Shown: positions 19,205-27,450, numbered from the stretch's first letter. The stretch is DNA of 64,000 bases from Pelagibacterales bacterium SAG-MED15 (GCA_014654065.1 JACWDM010000001.1:1-64000), one strand, 5' to 3'. The notes: generated by a model not told the origin, from the letters alone. Program-made: numbers and translations.

Positions 19205-20438
19205 AAATTTTAAAATTATTTTACTTTTTGTAATTTTATTATTAATTTTTTATCGCAGTCCTTATATTTTATTAAATGGGAGATTTCTTGCTGAGGAAGG
19301 ATCCTTTTGGTTTAGGAATTCATATTTATATGGACCAATATCTGGGATTACTCAAATTTTTTGGGGAAGTGGATATTTTAACTTATGGGCCAACATAGGA
19401 TCAGTATTTGCTTCTTTTGTACCTTTAAATTACGCACCCTTAGTAACAGTATATTTTGCTTTTTTAGTTAAATTATATTTATTTGTATTTATCGTTTTTT
19501 CGAAATCTGAATTTATTATTACAAATTTAGATAAAACATTAATTTCTTTAATAGTACTTTTGTCTCCATGCATGGTTGCCGAGGTTTGGCTAAATACCTT
19601 AACATCTCAAGTTTATTTTGCAATTTTAATAATTTTGATTTATTTTCAAAAATATATCCCAAACAATTTTTTTTACAAATTTTCACCAGTAATTATTTTT
19701 GTTTCTGGACTGTCTTCTATTTTACCTAATACTTTATTACCTTTTTTTATATACAAATATTTTAAATCTAAATTGAAATATGATTTATATAATTTATTTT
19801 TATTATCATTAACTAGTATCATTCAAAGCTACATTTTTATTTTTGCTAAGATTAGTAATTTAGAGTTGGTAGGACAAAATGAAAGATTTATTATTTCCTT
19901 AGATAAATTTATTAATTTTATCTACAACGTGATAGTTAAAAGCTTTCTAGGAAGAGATTTGACTCATATTATTTATAACAAGTTTTTAATTTCTTTTAAT
20001 CTTAAAGTTTTGGCATTTTTAATAATTTTAGTTTTTTTTACCTACCTAGTAAAAAAAATAAAAAAAGTAAAAAACGATAAAATTTTGATTACTCTTTTAT
20101 TGCTTTTTTTGATTAACAGTATAGTTGCTTTATTGGGGTCCAAAATGGAACAAGTAGGAGGAAGACATGCATTAATTCCAGGAGTCATTTTAATTTTCAT
20201 TGTTTATAGATTTTTTCAAAAATTTAATGGAATAAACAAAATAATAAGTGCTTCTTTAATAACCATATCTTTATTATCAGGAGCTTATGAGTTTAAATAT
20301 AACAATCTGTATCCAAAACTTCTAAATTGTTACGAATGTCCTCATTGGAAAGAGGAAGTATATAAATGGAGTCAAGATAATACCTACTCTTTAAAGATTT
20401 GGAATTACCCTAAAAAGACTATGAGCTTAAGTTATTAA
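19182..20438 (+). CDS. Polytopic membrane protein, possible GT-C-type transferase
   Basis: 418 aa with about ten membrane spans. After the first span comes NGRFLAEEGSFWFRN; the paired acidic residues in this first outside loop resemble the catalytic loop of GT-C transferases. Later GGRHALIPGVILIFIVYRF resembles a conserved late segment. It lies after the GT2 and FkbM genes and probably uses a lipid-linked sugar made by the GT2 enzyme. Sequence family not firmly recognised. Confidence 0.6.
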   Translation: MPILSLNKNFKIILLFVILLLIFYRSPYILLNGRFLAEEGSFWFRNSYLYGPISGITQIFWGSGYFNLWANIGSVFASFVPLNYAPLVTVYFAFLVKLYLFVFIVFSKSEFIITNLDKTLISLIVLLSPCMVAEVWLNTLTSQVYFAILIILIYFQKYIPNNFFYKFSPVIIFVSGLSSILPNTLLPFFIYKYFKSKLKYDLYNLFLLSLTSIIQSYIFIFAKISNLELVGQNERFIISLDKFINFIYNVIVKSFLGRDLTHIIYNKFLISFNLKVLAFLIILVFFTYLVKKIKKVKNDKILITLLLLFLINSIVALLGSKMEQVGGRHALIPGVILIFIVYRFFQKFNGINKIISASLITISLLSGAYEFKYNNLYPKLLNCYECPHWKEEVYKWSQDNTYSLKIWNYPKKTMSLSY

Positions 20439-20481
20439 TTTTCAAAATTAAATTATTTATATACAAAAATATTAGGTTAGA

Positions 20482-20512
20482 AAGGGGCGTTCTGTTGCCA
20501 GGTGCCCCGAAC
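20482..20512. repeat. Distal copy of the tmRNA 3'-end repeat (R1, candidate attachment site)
   Basis: 31 bases identical to the tmRNA 3' end at 22440-22470, same orientation. It holds the GGGGC...GCCCC and GTTC/GAAC arms that form a pseudoknot in the tmRNA. Uniquely, this copy is flanked by a perfect 8-bp inverted repeat, GTTAGAAA (20476-20483) and TTTCTAAC (20513-20520), which extends it into a strong hairpin 37 nt after the stop of the membrane gene. It could therefore also act as a terminator. Copies at both ends of 20482-22470 mark the likely boundaries of an insertion. Confidence 0.85.
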
Positions 20513-20565
20513 TTTCTAACATTATTCGTGAATAATTTGAATTGAAAAGTCTTAAATTTAATGAA

Positions 20566-20593
20566 AATCCCGTACATATCCCGTACAGAATTT
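20566..20593. repeat. Left copy of 28-bp direct repeat R2
   Basis: 28 bases identical to 22375-22402. Inside, the 8-mer CCCGTACA occurs twice, 11 bp apart (20569 and 20580), about one helical turn. This copy ends 17 nt before the ATG of the 77-aa gene, so it could be an operator/promoter part or a recombinase site. Confidence 0.9.
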
Positions 20594-20610
20594 TTATGCT
20601 ATTTTAAATT

Positions 20611-20844
20611 ATGAAAGAAAATATATCACAAGAAGAATTAGAAGCTCTTCACAGAATAATCAGAAACACTATTAGCGAAGCAATTGGAGTTATGGAGGTA
20701 GAGGGTGCGTACATGCTTGAAGTTAAAAAAGACCCAAGCTTTCAAAAAGTTGGATATTTAGTTAAAAGCAGAATGAACCTTTTGCACCAAAAAAATAAGC
20801 TAAAAGAAGTTTATGATTTGATGGGACAGAAACTACATAAATAA
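20611..20844 (+). CDS. Small helical protein of the HNH cassette, unknown
   Basis: 77 aa, not recognised. Predicted all-helical and charged (SQEELEALHRIIRNTISEAI, then LEVKKDPSFQKVGYLVKSR), no signal peptide or membrane segment. It is the first of three co-oriented genes between the two R2 repeats, 14 nt before the first HNH gene. Size and place would fit a small regulator, structural or accessory protein, but nothing in the sequence proves that. Confidence 0.65.
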   Translation: MKENISQEELEALHRIIRNTISEAIGVMEVEGAYMLEVKKDPSFQKVGYLVKSRMNLLHQKNKLKEVYDLMGQKLHK

Positions 20845-20858
20845 AAGAGATTTGTATT

Positions 20859-21503
20859 ATGATGGGCAGACCAAAAAAGTACAAAAACGAGTCTGAGAGA
20901 AAAGCTGCAAAAAAAAAATACAAGGCTATTTGGTACAGAAAAAATAAGCTAAATGTCAAAAGATATAGACATCAATGGTATTTAAAAAATAAAAAAAAAG
21001 TTAAAAAAAAACATCAAACACCTAAATATAGATTGATACAAAAAAAATTAAGAATAAAAAATAAAGAAAAGAATTCTGCTTACTCAAAAGAATATAGATC
21101 CAGACCCAGAAGCAAAGAATTAAAAAAAAAGTATAATATAAAATATGCTCCTAGATTAAGAAAAAGAGTTGCTAAAAGAAAAAAAACTGATGTAAATTTT
21201 AAATTAAAACTGGCTTTATCTAAAAGAGTTTTAGCTGCAATTAAATTTGCGAAAACAAAGAAAGCTTTTAAAACGCAAGAACTAATAGGTTGTTCAATAA
21301 AAACAATAAGAAAACATCTTGAGAAACAGTTTAAAGAAGGGATGACCTGGCAAAATCATGGTAGATATGGGTGGCACATAGATCATATACGCCCTTTAGA
21401 AAAATTTGATTTATCTGACCCCAAACAACAACTTATTGCTTTTAACTATAAAAATTGTCAACCTTTGTGGTGGAGAGAAAATTTAGAAAAAGGTATTAAT
21501 TAA
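20859..21503 (+). CDS. HNH endonuclease, phage/homing type (copy 1)
   Basis: 214 aa. The first 130 residues are very basic, with repeated WYxKNKxK-like units (AIWYRKNKLNVK, HQWYLKNKKKVK), probably helices lying on DNA. The C-terminal 75 residues carry LIGCSIKTIRKHLEKQF, MTWQNHGRYGWHIDHIRPLE (the HxDH metal and catalytic core) and FNYKNCQPLWWRENLEKG (the N and final pair of the HNH fold). Such proteins are frequent in phages and mobile introns. Two start codons (20859, 20862) are adjacent. The C-terminal region is clearly related to that of the next gene, suggesting duplication or shared origin. Confidence 0.85.
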   Translation: MMGRPKKYKNESERKAAKKKYKAIWYRKNKLNVKRYRHQWYLKNKKKVKKKHQTPKYRLIQKKLRIKNKEKNSAYSKEYRSRPRSKELKKKYNIKYAPRLRKRVAKRKKTDVNFKLKLALSKRVLAAIKFAKTKKAFKTQELIGCSIKTIRKHLEKQFKEGMTWQNHGRYGWHIDHIRPLEKFDLSDPKQQLIAFNYKNCQPLWWRENLEKGIN

Positions 21504-21521
21504 CAAATAAAAAATAAATAA

Positions 21522-22376
21522 ATGCCATTGCCTAAGTCAAAAAGTGAAGCAATTAAAATTGGCTCAATAATTTATAAAGATGGTACAACTTGTATTAATG
21601 GTCATAAAGGACCAAGATATGTCAGTTCAGGATGTGTCATATGTGCAATATTTAAAGCTAAAAAAAGAGATCCGTTAGACAAAAAGAAAAAAAAAGAGAA
21701 AACTCAAAAAATACTTAAATCTATTTCTAGAGTCTGCAAAAGACGTTTGTGCGAAAATATATTCACTCCAAAAAAGAGAAAAGATCAAGTTTTTTGCTCT
21801 GTGAGATGTTCAGATTTACAAGGCAAAGAGGACTGGAAGAAACGAAACTGGGAGAAGTATAAAGCGTCAGAGAATGTTAGAAAAAAGAAAAGATATAGAT
21901 CAGATCCTGCTTATGCAAAAAAAAAGAGAGAGAAATCTAAAAAATTTTATCATTCTTTTAGTGATGAAGAAAAATTTCAAATAAATAAAATAAAAAGAGA
22001 AAAAGAAGACCCTATTAAAAGAAAAAATTATCATAGAAAATATCAAAACTGGAGAAATAAAGAAGATATTAATCATAGGCTTGCTGGTTCTCTAAGAGCT
22101 AGAATTAGAGCGGCAATTAAAAGAGATAAAACTACAAAAAGTTTTAGTACAATGAAATTAGTTGGTTGCACAATTGAAGAATTAAAGAAACATCTTGAAA
22201 GTCAATTTGATAAAAAGATGAATTGGCAAAACTATGGTATCTGGCATGTAGATCACATTATACCCGTCACTGCATTTAATTTATCTGACTCTGAACAACA
22301 AAAAGAATGTTTTCACTTCACAAATCTACAACCTCTGTGGGGAACTGAAAATTTAAGAAAATCAAATAAATATTAA
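21522..22376 (+). CDS. HNH endonuclease with N-terminal Cys motif (copy 2)
   Basis: 284 aa. Residues about 24-45 have a cysteine pattern (TTCINGHKGPRYVSSGCVIC) and a second one follows (CKRRLC...FCSVRC), both likely zinc-binding. A basic middle region follows, then LVGCTIEELKKHLESQFDK, MNWQNYGIWHVDHIIP (HxDH) and FTNLQPLWGTENLRKS, aligned with copy 1 over the last 75 residues. The TAA stop at 22374-22376 overlaps the right R2 repeat, so the cassette is trimmed exactly to the gene end. No integrase, portal or replication gene accompanies it. Confidence 0.85.
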   Translation: MPLPKSKSEAIKIGSIIYKDGTTCINGHKGPRYVSSGCVICAIFKAKKRDPLDKKKKKEKTQKILKSISRVCKRRLCENIFTPKKRKDQVFCSVRCSDLQGKEDWKKRNWEKYKASENVRKKKRYRSDPAYAKKKREKSKKFYHSFSDEEKFQINKIKREKEDPIKRKNYHRKYQNWRNKEDINHRLAGSLRARIRAAIKRDKTTKSFSTMKLVGCTIEELKKHLESQFDKKMNWQNYGIWHVDHIIPVTAFNLSDSEQQKECFHFTNLQPLWGTENLRKSNKY

Positions 22377-22402
22377 TCCCGTACATATCCCGTACAGAAT
22401 TT
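22375..22402. repeat. Right copy of 28-bp direct repeat R2
   Basis: Identical to 20566-20593, with the same double CCCGTACA. It begins within the stop codon of the second HNH gene and lies 37 nt from the tmRNA 3'-end repeat. The two R2 copies bracket a 1.8-kb unit containing the three cassette genes. Confidence 0.9.
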
Positions 22403-22439
22403 ATTAACGATAATATTTAAAGGTTTATTTTTGGTTATT

Positions 22440-22470
22440 AAGGGGCGTTCTGTTGCCAGGTGCCCCGAAC
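22440..22470. repeat. tmRNA 3'-end repeat (R1', presumed original attachment site)
   Basis: The last 31 bases of the tmRNA gene, repeated exactly at 20482-20512 and partly at 17525-17541. Integrating elements commonly target 3' ends of tRNA and tmRNA genes and restore them on entry; the intact copy within a complete tmRNA fits that pattern. Confidence 0.85.
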
Positions 22471-22693
22471 CCCGTTACTTAATTAAAATTAATTAAGCAG
22501 CAAGAGCAAATTTATCATTTGCAATTATAAAATAGCCCTTTACGGTGGAACAATACCGAGCAAAAGAATAGCTTTTAGACATCCGTCGATCCTAGTTCAC
22601 CCCCATATTTTTTTGGTGGAGGTGGTGGGTACTGCCCCCACGTCCGCAATGTTTATTACGAAATTCGTTTATCGCTATAGTTGGAATACCAAC
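22440..22693 (-). ncRNA. ssrA: Circularly permuted two-piece tmRNA
   Basis: Rescues stalled ribosomes and tags the broken peptide for proteolysis. On the minus strand the order is: 5' hairpin (AGTTGG/CCAACT), acceptor piece with T arm (GTGGG-loop-CCCAC) and encoded CACCTCCACCA ending at 22614, a 9-nt A/T intervening loop, then the coding piece starting GGGGGTGAACTAGG at 22604. GGGGGTG pairs with CACCTCC as the acceptor stem. The tag reading frame at 22522-22493 gives ANDKFALAA then TAA. The 3' end (22470-22440) folds as a pseudoknot from GTTC/GAAC and GGGGC/GCCCC. The permuted order is characteristic of alphaproteobacteria. Exact processed ends are estimated. Confidence 0.93.
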
Positions 22694-22699
22694 TATGTT

Positions 22700-22727
22700 A
22701 GTATAAAAGCAAATTGTATATATTCAA
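22700..22727 (-). promoter_or_regulatory. Sigma-70-type promoter of the tmRNA gene
   Basis: On the minus strand TTGAAT (22727-22722) and TATACT (22705-22700) are separated by 16 nt, close to the consensus. Start of transcription would fall near 22693, just at the 5' hairpin of the tmRNA. It lies in the 40 nt before the divergent gene at 22744. Confidence 0.7.
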
Positions 22728-22743
22728 TAGATTTATTACATAA

Positions 22744-23118
22744 ATGATTAATAAAAAAAATATAACCTTGCTATTAAGTATAATAATTGTTTTACAACTA
22801 ATTTTAATCAGCCACAGAATAAGTTTTGATACGCACATATTAAAAAACTTTTACAAAAAAGATATTGTATTAAAAAAATCTGTTAAAGACAAAAAGGCCT
22901 ATGAAATATCTATGTTTATTATAAATGAAAATTTAAATGATTTTAATTTTGCTAATTTTCAAAATAATGAAAGAGACTCTTCTTTGCAACAAAGAATAGT
23001 AAGCTTTGTTTATCCAATTCAATACAAAAAAAATTCCAAAAATATAATTTCAAGAAAAAAATTAGAAAATTGCTCACAAAAATTTGAATATTCAAATCTT
23101 TTTTTATATGAATGTTAA
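22744..23118 (+). CDS. Small membrane-anchored protein paired with a GT-C-like gene (second pair)
   Basis: 124 aa, not recognised. One N-terminal span (about residues 8-24), then about 100 residues outside the cytoplasm ending in a cysteine-containing tail (ENCSQKFEYSNLFLYEC). It sits directly before a large membrane gene that starts within its last codons, the same layout as 15063-16762. Sequence similarity with the 131-aa protein is weak by eye; the shared design is the main argument for a common role. Confidence 0.65.
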   Translation: MINKKNITLLLSIIIVLQLILISHRISFDTHILKNFYKKDIVLKKSVKDKKAYEISMFIINENLNDFNFANFQNNERDSSLQQRIVSFVYPIQYKKNSKNIISRKKLENCSQKFEYSNLFLYEC

Positions 23119-24385
23119 TATTTTAAACTTTAATGATCAGAAAATCACTTTAAGTCTTTATTTGTTAATTTTTATAAATTACTTAGGTATTTTTTTTAGT
23201 TATAATGAAAATTTCATTATAATTTTGGCATATTCAATAGTGTTAATTTTTTTTATTTCAATATTTTTAGTAAATCAAAATAACTATTTATTAAAATGCT
23301 TAATGTTAGTTTTTCTTTTATTTTGCTTAGGAAGTCCCACATTTCATTTTGATGCTCGCTGGATTTGGCTTTTCAAAGGTAAACAAATATTTATAAATAA
23401 CAATCTTGATTTTTTAAGAGAAGATTATTTCCAAGGGTTAGCATGGCAATCATATCCTTTGCTAGGACCATCTTTATCAAGCTCGTTAGCAAAAATTTTC
23501 GGCTATTGGAATGAGGTATTCCCTAAAACATTTAATGTTATTTTATCTTTGCCTCCACTAATATACTTAAATTCATTAATAAAAAAAAAAATAAATAAAT
23601 TAATTTTTATTTTAATTATTCTACTTGTTTTAGAGAAATCTTTAATAATTGGAGAAATGGATGGATTAGTTGCAATTTACTTTGTTACCATTTTTTGTAT
23701 TTTTTTTAAAAAAATATTTAAAAATAATTTTTTTTCTAAGAAAGAGGATAAATTTATTTTTTCTAAAAATGAAAAGCTTAATGTCTTTTTTTTCATTTTA
23801 AGTTTAATTACAATGACACTACTGAAAAAAGAAAGCTTACTTTTAATTTCTATTTTAGTTATCTCAATTATTATATGTAAATTTTATTTGGAAAAAATTA
23901 AATTAAGTTATAAATACTTAATCATTTCTTCATTATGTTTTTTACCGTTATTGTCTTGGGAATTATACCTAATAAATCAAAGTATATTTTCCACCGAACA
24001 TCCAACAATATCAAATATTTTTAAAGGGGATTTAATATTTCTATTTGAAAGAGTTACAAATTTTAGGGATATTTTATCGATAAATAGTAAAATATTTTTA
24101 AATAAATCATTTTTCATTTCTTTAGTTTTTTTAGGCTTTGTATTAGGTGGAATTGCTTTGGAAATTAATAATAAATTGAAAAACCAAGATTTTAAATTAT
24201 TTATTTTATATTTTATTTTAGTATTTATTTTGTATATCTTGGCATTTAATTTAATTTTCTTATTTACATCCTATGATTTAGATTTCCATCTAAGAACGAG
24301 CGCTCATCGAATAATGTTACCGTTAAGTTTTCTTATAAGTTATATATCTCTAGTGTTGATTGAAAAATTATCACTATATAAATAA
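23108..24385 (+). CDS. Polytopic membrane protein, GT-C glycosyltransferase-like (second pair)
   Basis: About 425 aa from the ATG at 23108, preferred over a TTG at 23084 because it gives a compact overlap of 11 nt with the upstream gene. About ten membrane spans. The first outside loop has SPTFHFDARWIWLFKGKQIF, matching YWDAKKLWLPK of the 435-aa protein at 15455. The likely job is sugar transfer on the outer face of the inner membrane. Its presence on the other side of the tmRNA gene from its relative suggests a duplicated pair separated by insertion, or independent acquisition. Confidence 0.65.
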   Translation: MNVNILNFNDQKITLSLYLLIFINYLGIFFSYNENFIIILAYSIVLIFFISIFLVNQNNYLLKCLMLVFLLFCLGSPTFHFDARWIWLFKGKQIFINNNLDFLREDYFQGLAWQSYPLLGPSLSSSLAKIFGYWNEVFPKTFNVILSLPPLIYLNSLIKKKINKLIFILIILLVLEKSLIIGEMDGLVAIYFVTIFCIFFKKIFKNNFFSKKEDKFIFSKNEKLNVFFFILSLITMTLLKKESLLLISILVISIIICKFYLEKIKLSYKYLIISSLCFLPLLSWELYLINQSIFSTEHPTISNIFKGDLIFLFERVTNFRDILSINSKIFLNKSFFISLVFLGFVLGGIALEINNKLKNQDFKLFILYFILVFILYILAFNLIFLFTSYDLDFHLRTSAHRIMLPLSFLISYISLVLIEKLSLYK

Positions 24386-24448
24386 TAACAAATTATTGGA
24401 AAACTAATTTCTTTAATATAATAATCGTAGAAGATTCTAAAAAAAATC

Positions 24449-25399
24449 ATGAAATTAACAAAAGAACAACAAAACGAAATTAAAAATCAACAATCTCAAA
24501 CAAATAAAACTAAAAGAGTTACTGTTGCTAATTTAGAAAGTATACTTTTTGAGGCAATCCCAGTATTGGATCATGGTTTTGTTAGAGTAGTTGACTATAT
24601 GGGAGATGACACTTCAATTGTTCAAGCTGCTAGAGTATCTTATGGAAAAGGAACAAAGCAAGTTTCTACTGACTCAGGACTTATAAAATATTTAATGAGA
24701 CATTGGCACAGCACACCTTTTGAAATGTGTGAAATTAAATATCATGTTAAACTTCCAATATTTATTGCAAGACAATGGATCAGACATAGAACTGCAAATG
24801 TAAATGAGTATTCAGCTAGATACTCAATATTAGATAAAGAGTTTTATCTACCATCTCAAAAAAATTTAGCTGCACAGTCAAAAATTAATAGACAAGGGAG
24901 AGGCGAGGTTCTTCAAGGAGAACAAGCAGAGGAAGTCTTACATTTACTAAAAACTGATGCAGAAACCGCATATCAAAATTATGAAAAAATGTTGAATCAA
25001 AAATATGATGGTTCAACAATTGACGAGAATAAAACTGGCTTAGCTCGAGAACTAGCAAGAATGAATTTGACACTAAATACTTATACACAGTGGTATTGGA
25101 AAACTGACTTACTAAACTTAATGAATTTTTTAAGATTAAGAGTAGATCACCACGCTCAGTATGAAATCAGAGCTTACGCAGAGGTAATGCTTGATACTTT
25201 AAAAAAATGGGTTCCCATTACTCATGATGCGTTTATGGATTATAGGGTTGGAGGATCTGAAATTTCATCGAAGGGAAAAGAAGTAATTAAAAAAATAATT
25301 AATGGTGAGAAAATATCGATTGATAGAACAAGTCTTTCAAAAAGAGAGTGGAATGAGCTCATGTTAACTTTTGATTTAAAAGATAATATAATCAATTAA
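24449..25399 (+). CDS. thyX: FAD-dependent thymidylate synthase ThyX
   Basis: Makes dTMP from dUMP with methylene-tetrahydrofolate, FAD and NADPH. The ThyX signature [15 protein letters not shown] (RHRx7S type) is at about residues 112-126; also ARQWIRHR before it, and [19 protein letters not shown] and [16 protein letters not shown] near the C-terminus. The 316-aa length is at the long end for the family, with an N-terminal extension rich in Gln and Lys. Marks the return to core genes after the island. Convergent with the Mrp gene; 25400-25480 shows no clear terminator. Confidence 0.96.
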   Translation: MKLTKEQQNEIKNQQSQTNKTKRVTVANLESILFEAIPVLDHGFVRVVDYMGDDTSIVQAARVSYGKGTKQVSTDSGLIKYLMRHWHSTPFEMCEIKYHVKLPIFIARQWIRHRTANVNEYSARYSILDKEFYLPSQKNLAAQSKINRQGRGEVLQGEQAEEVLHLLKTDAETAYQNYEKMLNQKYDGSTIDENKTGLARELARMNLTLNTYTQWYWKTDLLNLMNFLRLRVDHHAQYEIRAYAEVMLDTLKKWVPITHDAFMDYRVGGSEISSKGKEVIKKIINGEKISIDRTSLSKREWNELMLTFDLKDNIIN

Positions 25400-25480
25400 A
25401 AAAAAGAGATATTATAAAAAAGGATTTGAGGAGGAAAAATTAAATAGTATTTATATCTTACTAACTAAAACTTAATAGAT

Positions 25481-26275
25481 TTAAAAATTGTATTTATTTT
25501 TAATTATCTCAGCTAATTTGGTATATATTTTTGATACAGAATGATCAGGATCTTTTTCTACAATAGGTTTTCCAAGATCACCAAATTTTCCAACCTCTGG
25601 ATTGATAGGTATTTCACCTAAAAAATTTTTCTTAAATTCATTTGCAGTTCTCAAAACTCCTCCCTCACCAAATATTGGATATTTTTTTCCATCATCTCCA
25701 ATAAAGTGACTCATATTATCTACTAGACCAATAATGTTTACTCCTAGTTTGTCGAACATTTTAATACCTCTTTTCACATCTTGAAGTGCTATTTCTTGTG
25801 GTGTTGAAACTATAATGACTCCATCTAATTTTATCTCTTGTGCAAATGTTAATTGTGTATCACCAGTTCCAGGGGGCATATCAACTATTATAAAGTCTAG
25901 ATCTTTCCAATCTACTTTTTGAGCAAATGTTTTTATAGCACTTGTTACCATTGGACCACGCCATATCATTGGCGTTTGTTCATCAGTTAAAAATCCAATC
26001 GACATACATTGAATATTGTATTTATTTATTGGAATTAATTTTCCATCCTCAGACTTAGGTTTGTCATTTATTGAAAACAATTTTGGTAGAGAAGGACCGT
26101 AAATATCGGCATCTAAAATACCAATATTTAAACCTAATTTTGAAAGGGCTAGTGCTATATTTGTGGCAAATGTTGATTTACCAACTCCTCCTTTTGCACT
26201 CGATATGGCTATAGTAAATTTTGCACCCTTTATTGGGTTTTTCACAAATTTTTTTGGTTTAATTGTAGGTTCCAT
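25481..26275 (-). CDS. Mrp/ApbC family P-loop ATPase, Fe-S carrier type
   Basis: 264-aa ParA-like ATPase of the Mrp/NBP35 family, which carries Fe-S clusters to target proteins. Deviant Walker A SSAKGGVGKST near residue 26; DADIYGPSLPKLF, MIWRGPMV, DFIIVDMPPGTGDTQLT and VSTPQEIALQDVKRG are all family motifs. Two features differ from the E. coli protein: no N-terminal MIP18/DUF59 domain, and at the place of the usual CxxC the text reads VDNMSHFIGDDGKKYPIF with no cysteine. Start next to a divergent hflK. Confidence 0.9.
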   Translation of the reverse strand: MEPTIKPKKFVKNPIKGAKFTIAISSAKGGVGKSTFATNIALALSKLGLNIGILDADIYGPSLPKLFSINDKPKSEDGKLIPINKYNIQCMSIGFLTDEQTPMIWRGPMVTSAIKTFAQKVDWKDLDFIIVDMPPGTGDTQLTFAQEIKLDGVIIVSTPQEIALQDVKRGIKMFDKLGVNIIGLVDNMSHFIGDDGKKYPIFGEGGVLRTANEFKKNFLGEIPINPEVGKFGDLGKPIVEKDPDHSVSKIYTKLAEIIKNKYNF

Positions 26276-26355
26276 TGTCTCAGTTAGTTATTATTTGTAA
26301 GGTTATATAGTTAACTTATCTTGTTTTTCAAATTAAAGACACTATATAGAAAGTC

Positions 26356-27450
26356 ATGGTTGATGATTTTAAAAGCAGAGGCGGTAGTCCATGGGGCTCA
26401 CCACCTGAAGGGGGAAATGGATCGGGTCGAAAAGGTCCAACACCGCCAGATATTGATGAAATAATCCGAAAAATTCAGGATATGATAAAAAAATTTATGC
26501 CAACCGGTTCTCAGGGAGGTAACAAGCCAATTTTATTTGGTTTATTAATTTTAGTAATTATATGGGCTTTGAGTGGTCTGTATAGAGTTTTACCCGATGA
26601 ACAAGGTGTAGTTTTAAGATTTGGAAAGTTTACTACCACTACCCAACCTGGATTGAATTATCATATTCCTTTTCCTATTGAGAGTGTTATCACTCCTAAA
26701 GTTACCAAGGTAAATAGAATGGATATAGGTTTTAGATCTGAAAGAGATAGTGGCTTTACCTCAAGCGGTGTTGCTGACGTTCCAGAAGAAAGTTTGATGT
26801 TGACTGGCGATGAAAATATAGTGAACATCGATTTTTCGGTTTTTTGGGTTATTAAAGATGCAGGAAATTTTTTATTCAAAATACAGGACCCAGAGGGGAC
26901 TGTTAAAGCAGCTGCAGAAACAGCAATGAGGGAAGTAATAGCAAGAAGTGATATTCAACCAATTTTAACAGAGGGTAGATCAAAAATAGAGATTGATACT
27001 CAGGAAATTATTCAAAATATATTAGATGAGTACAACTCAGGAATTCAAATTACTCAGGTACAGACTCAAAAAGCAGATCCACCTGATCAAGTAATTGATG
27101 CATTTAGAGATGTTCAAGCAGCAAGAGCTGACATGGAAAGATCAAAGAACGAAGCAGAAGCATATGCAAATGATGTTATTCCTAGAGCAAGGGGTGAGGC
27201 TGAAAAAATTTTACAAGCGGCGGAAGCTTACAAAAAAGAGGTTGTTGCGAAAGCAGAGGGTGAAGCGAGCAGATTTTTAGCAATATTTAATGAATATAAA
27301 AATGCAAAAGAAGTTACTCAAGAAAGAATGTACCTTGAGACTATGGAAAAAGTTTTAGCAGATATAGATAAAGTTATAATTGATAAAGAAGCAGGATCTG
27401 GAGTTGTACCGTATCTTCCACTTCCAGAATTAAAAAAAGGGACAAATTAA
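26356..27450 (+). CDS. hflK: HflK, SPFH-domain subunit of the FtsH regulator
   Basis: Membrane protein that with HflC forms a large cage around the FtsH protease. 364 aa: a Gly/Pro-rich cytoplasmic N-terminus (GGSPWGSPPEGGNGSGRKG), one span at about 57-75, then the SPFH/band-7 domain (RVLPDEQGVVLRFGKF to about 270) and a helical region (ARGEAEKILQAAEAYKKEVV). Followed by hflC after 1 nt. Confidence 0.95.
   Translation: MVDDFKSRGGSPWGSPPEGGNGSGRKGPTPPDIDEIIRKIQDMIKKFMPTGSQGGNKPILFGLLILVIIWALSGLYRVLPDEQGVVLRFGKFTTTTQPGLNYHIPFPIESVITPKVTKVNRMDIGFRSERDSGFTSSGVADVPEESLMLTGDENIVNIDFSVFWVIKDAGNFLFKIQDPEGTVKAAAETAMREVIARSDIQPILTEGRSKIEIDTQEIIQNILDEYNSGIQITQVQTQKADPPDQVIDAFRDVQAARADMERSKNEAEAYANDVIPRARGEAEKILQAAEAYKKEVVAKAEGEASRFLAIFNEYKNAKEVTQERMYLETMEKVLADIDKVIIDKEAGSGVVPYLPLPELKKGTN

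Noticed and set aside
22598..22693. Separate tRNA gene next to the HNH cassette
   Set aside because: The T arm and CCA end belong to the acceptor piece of the permuted tmRNA; no anticodon arm exists.
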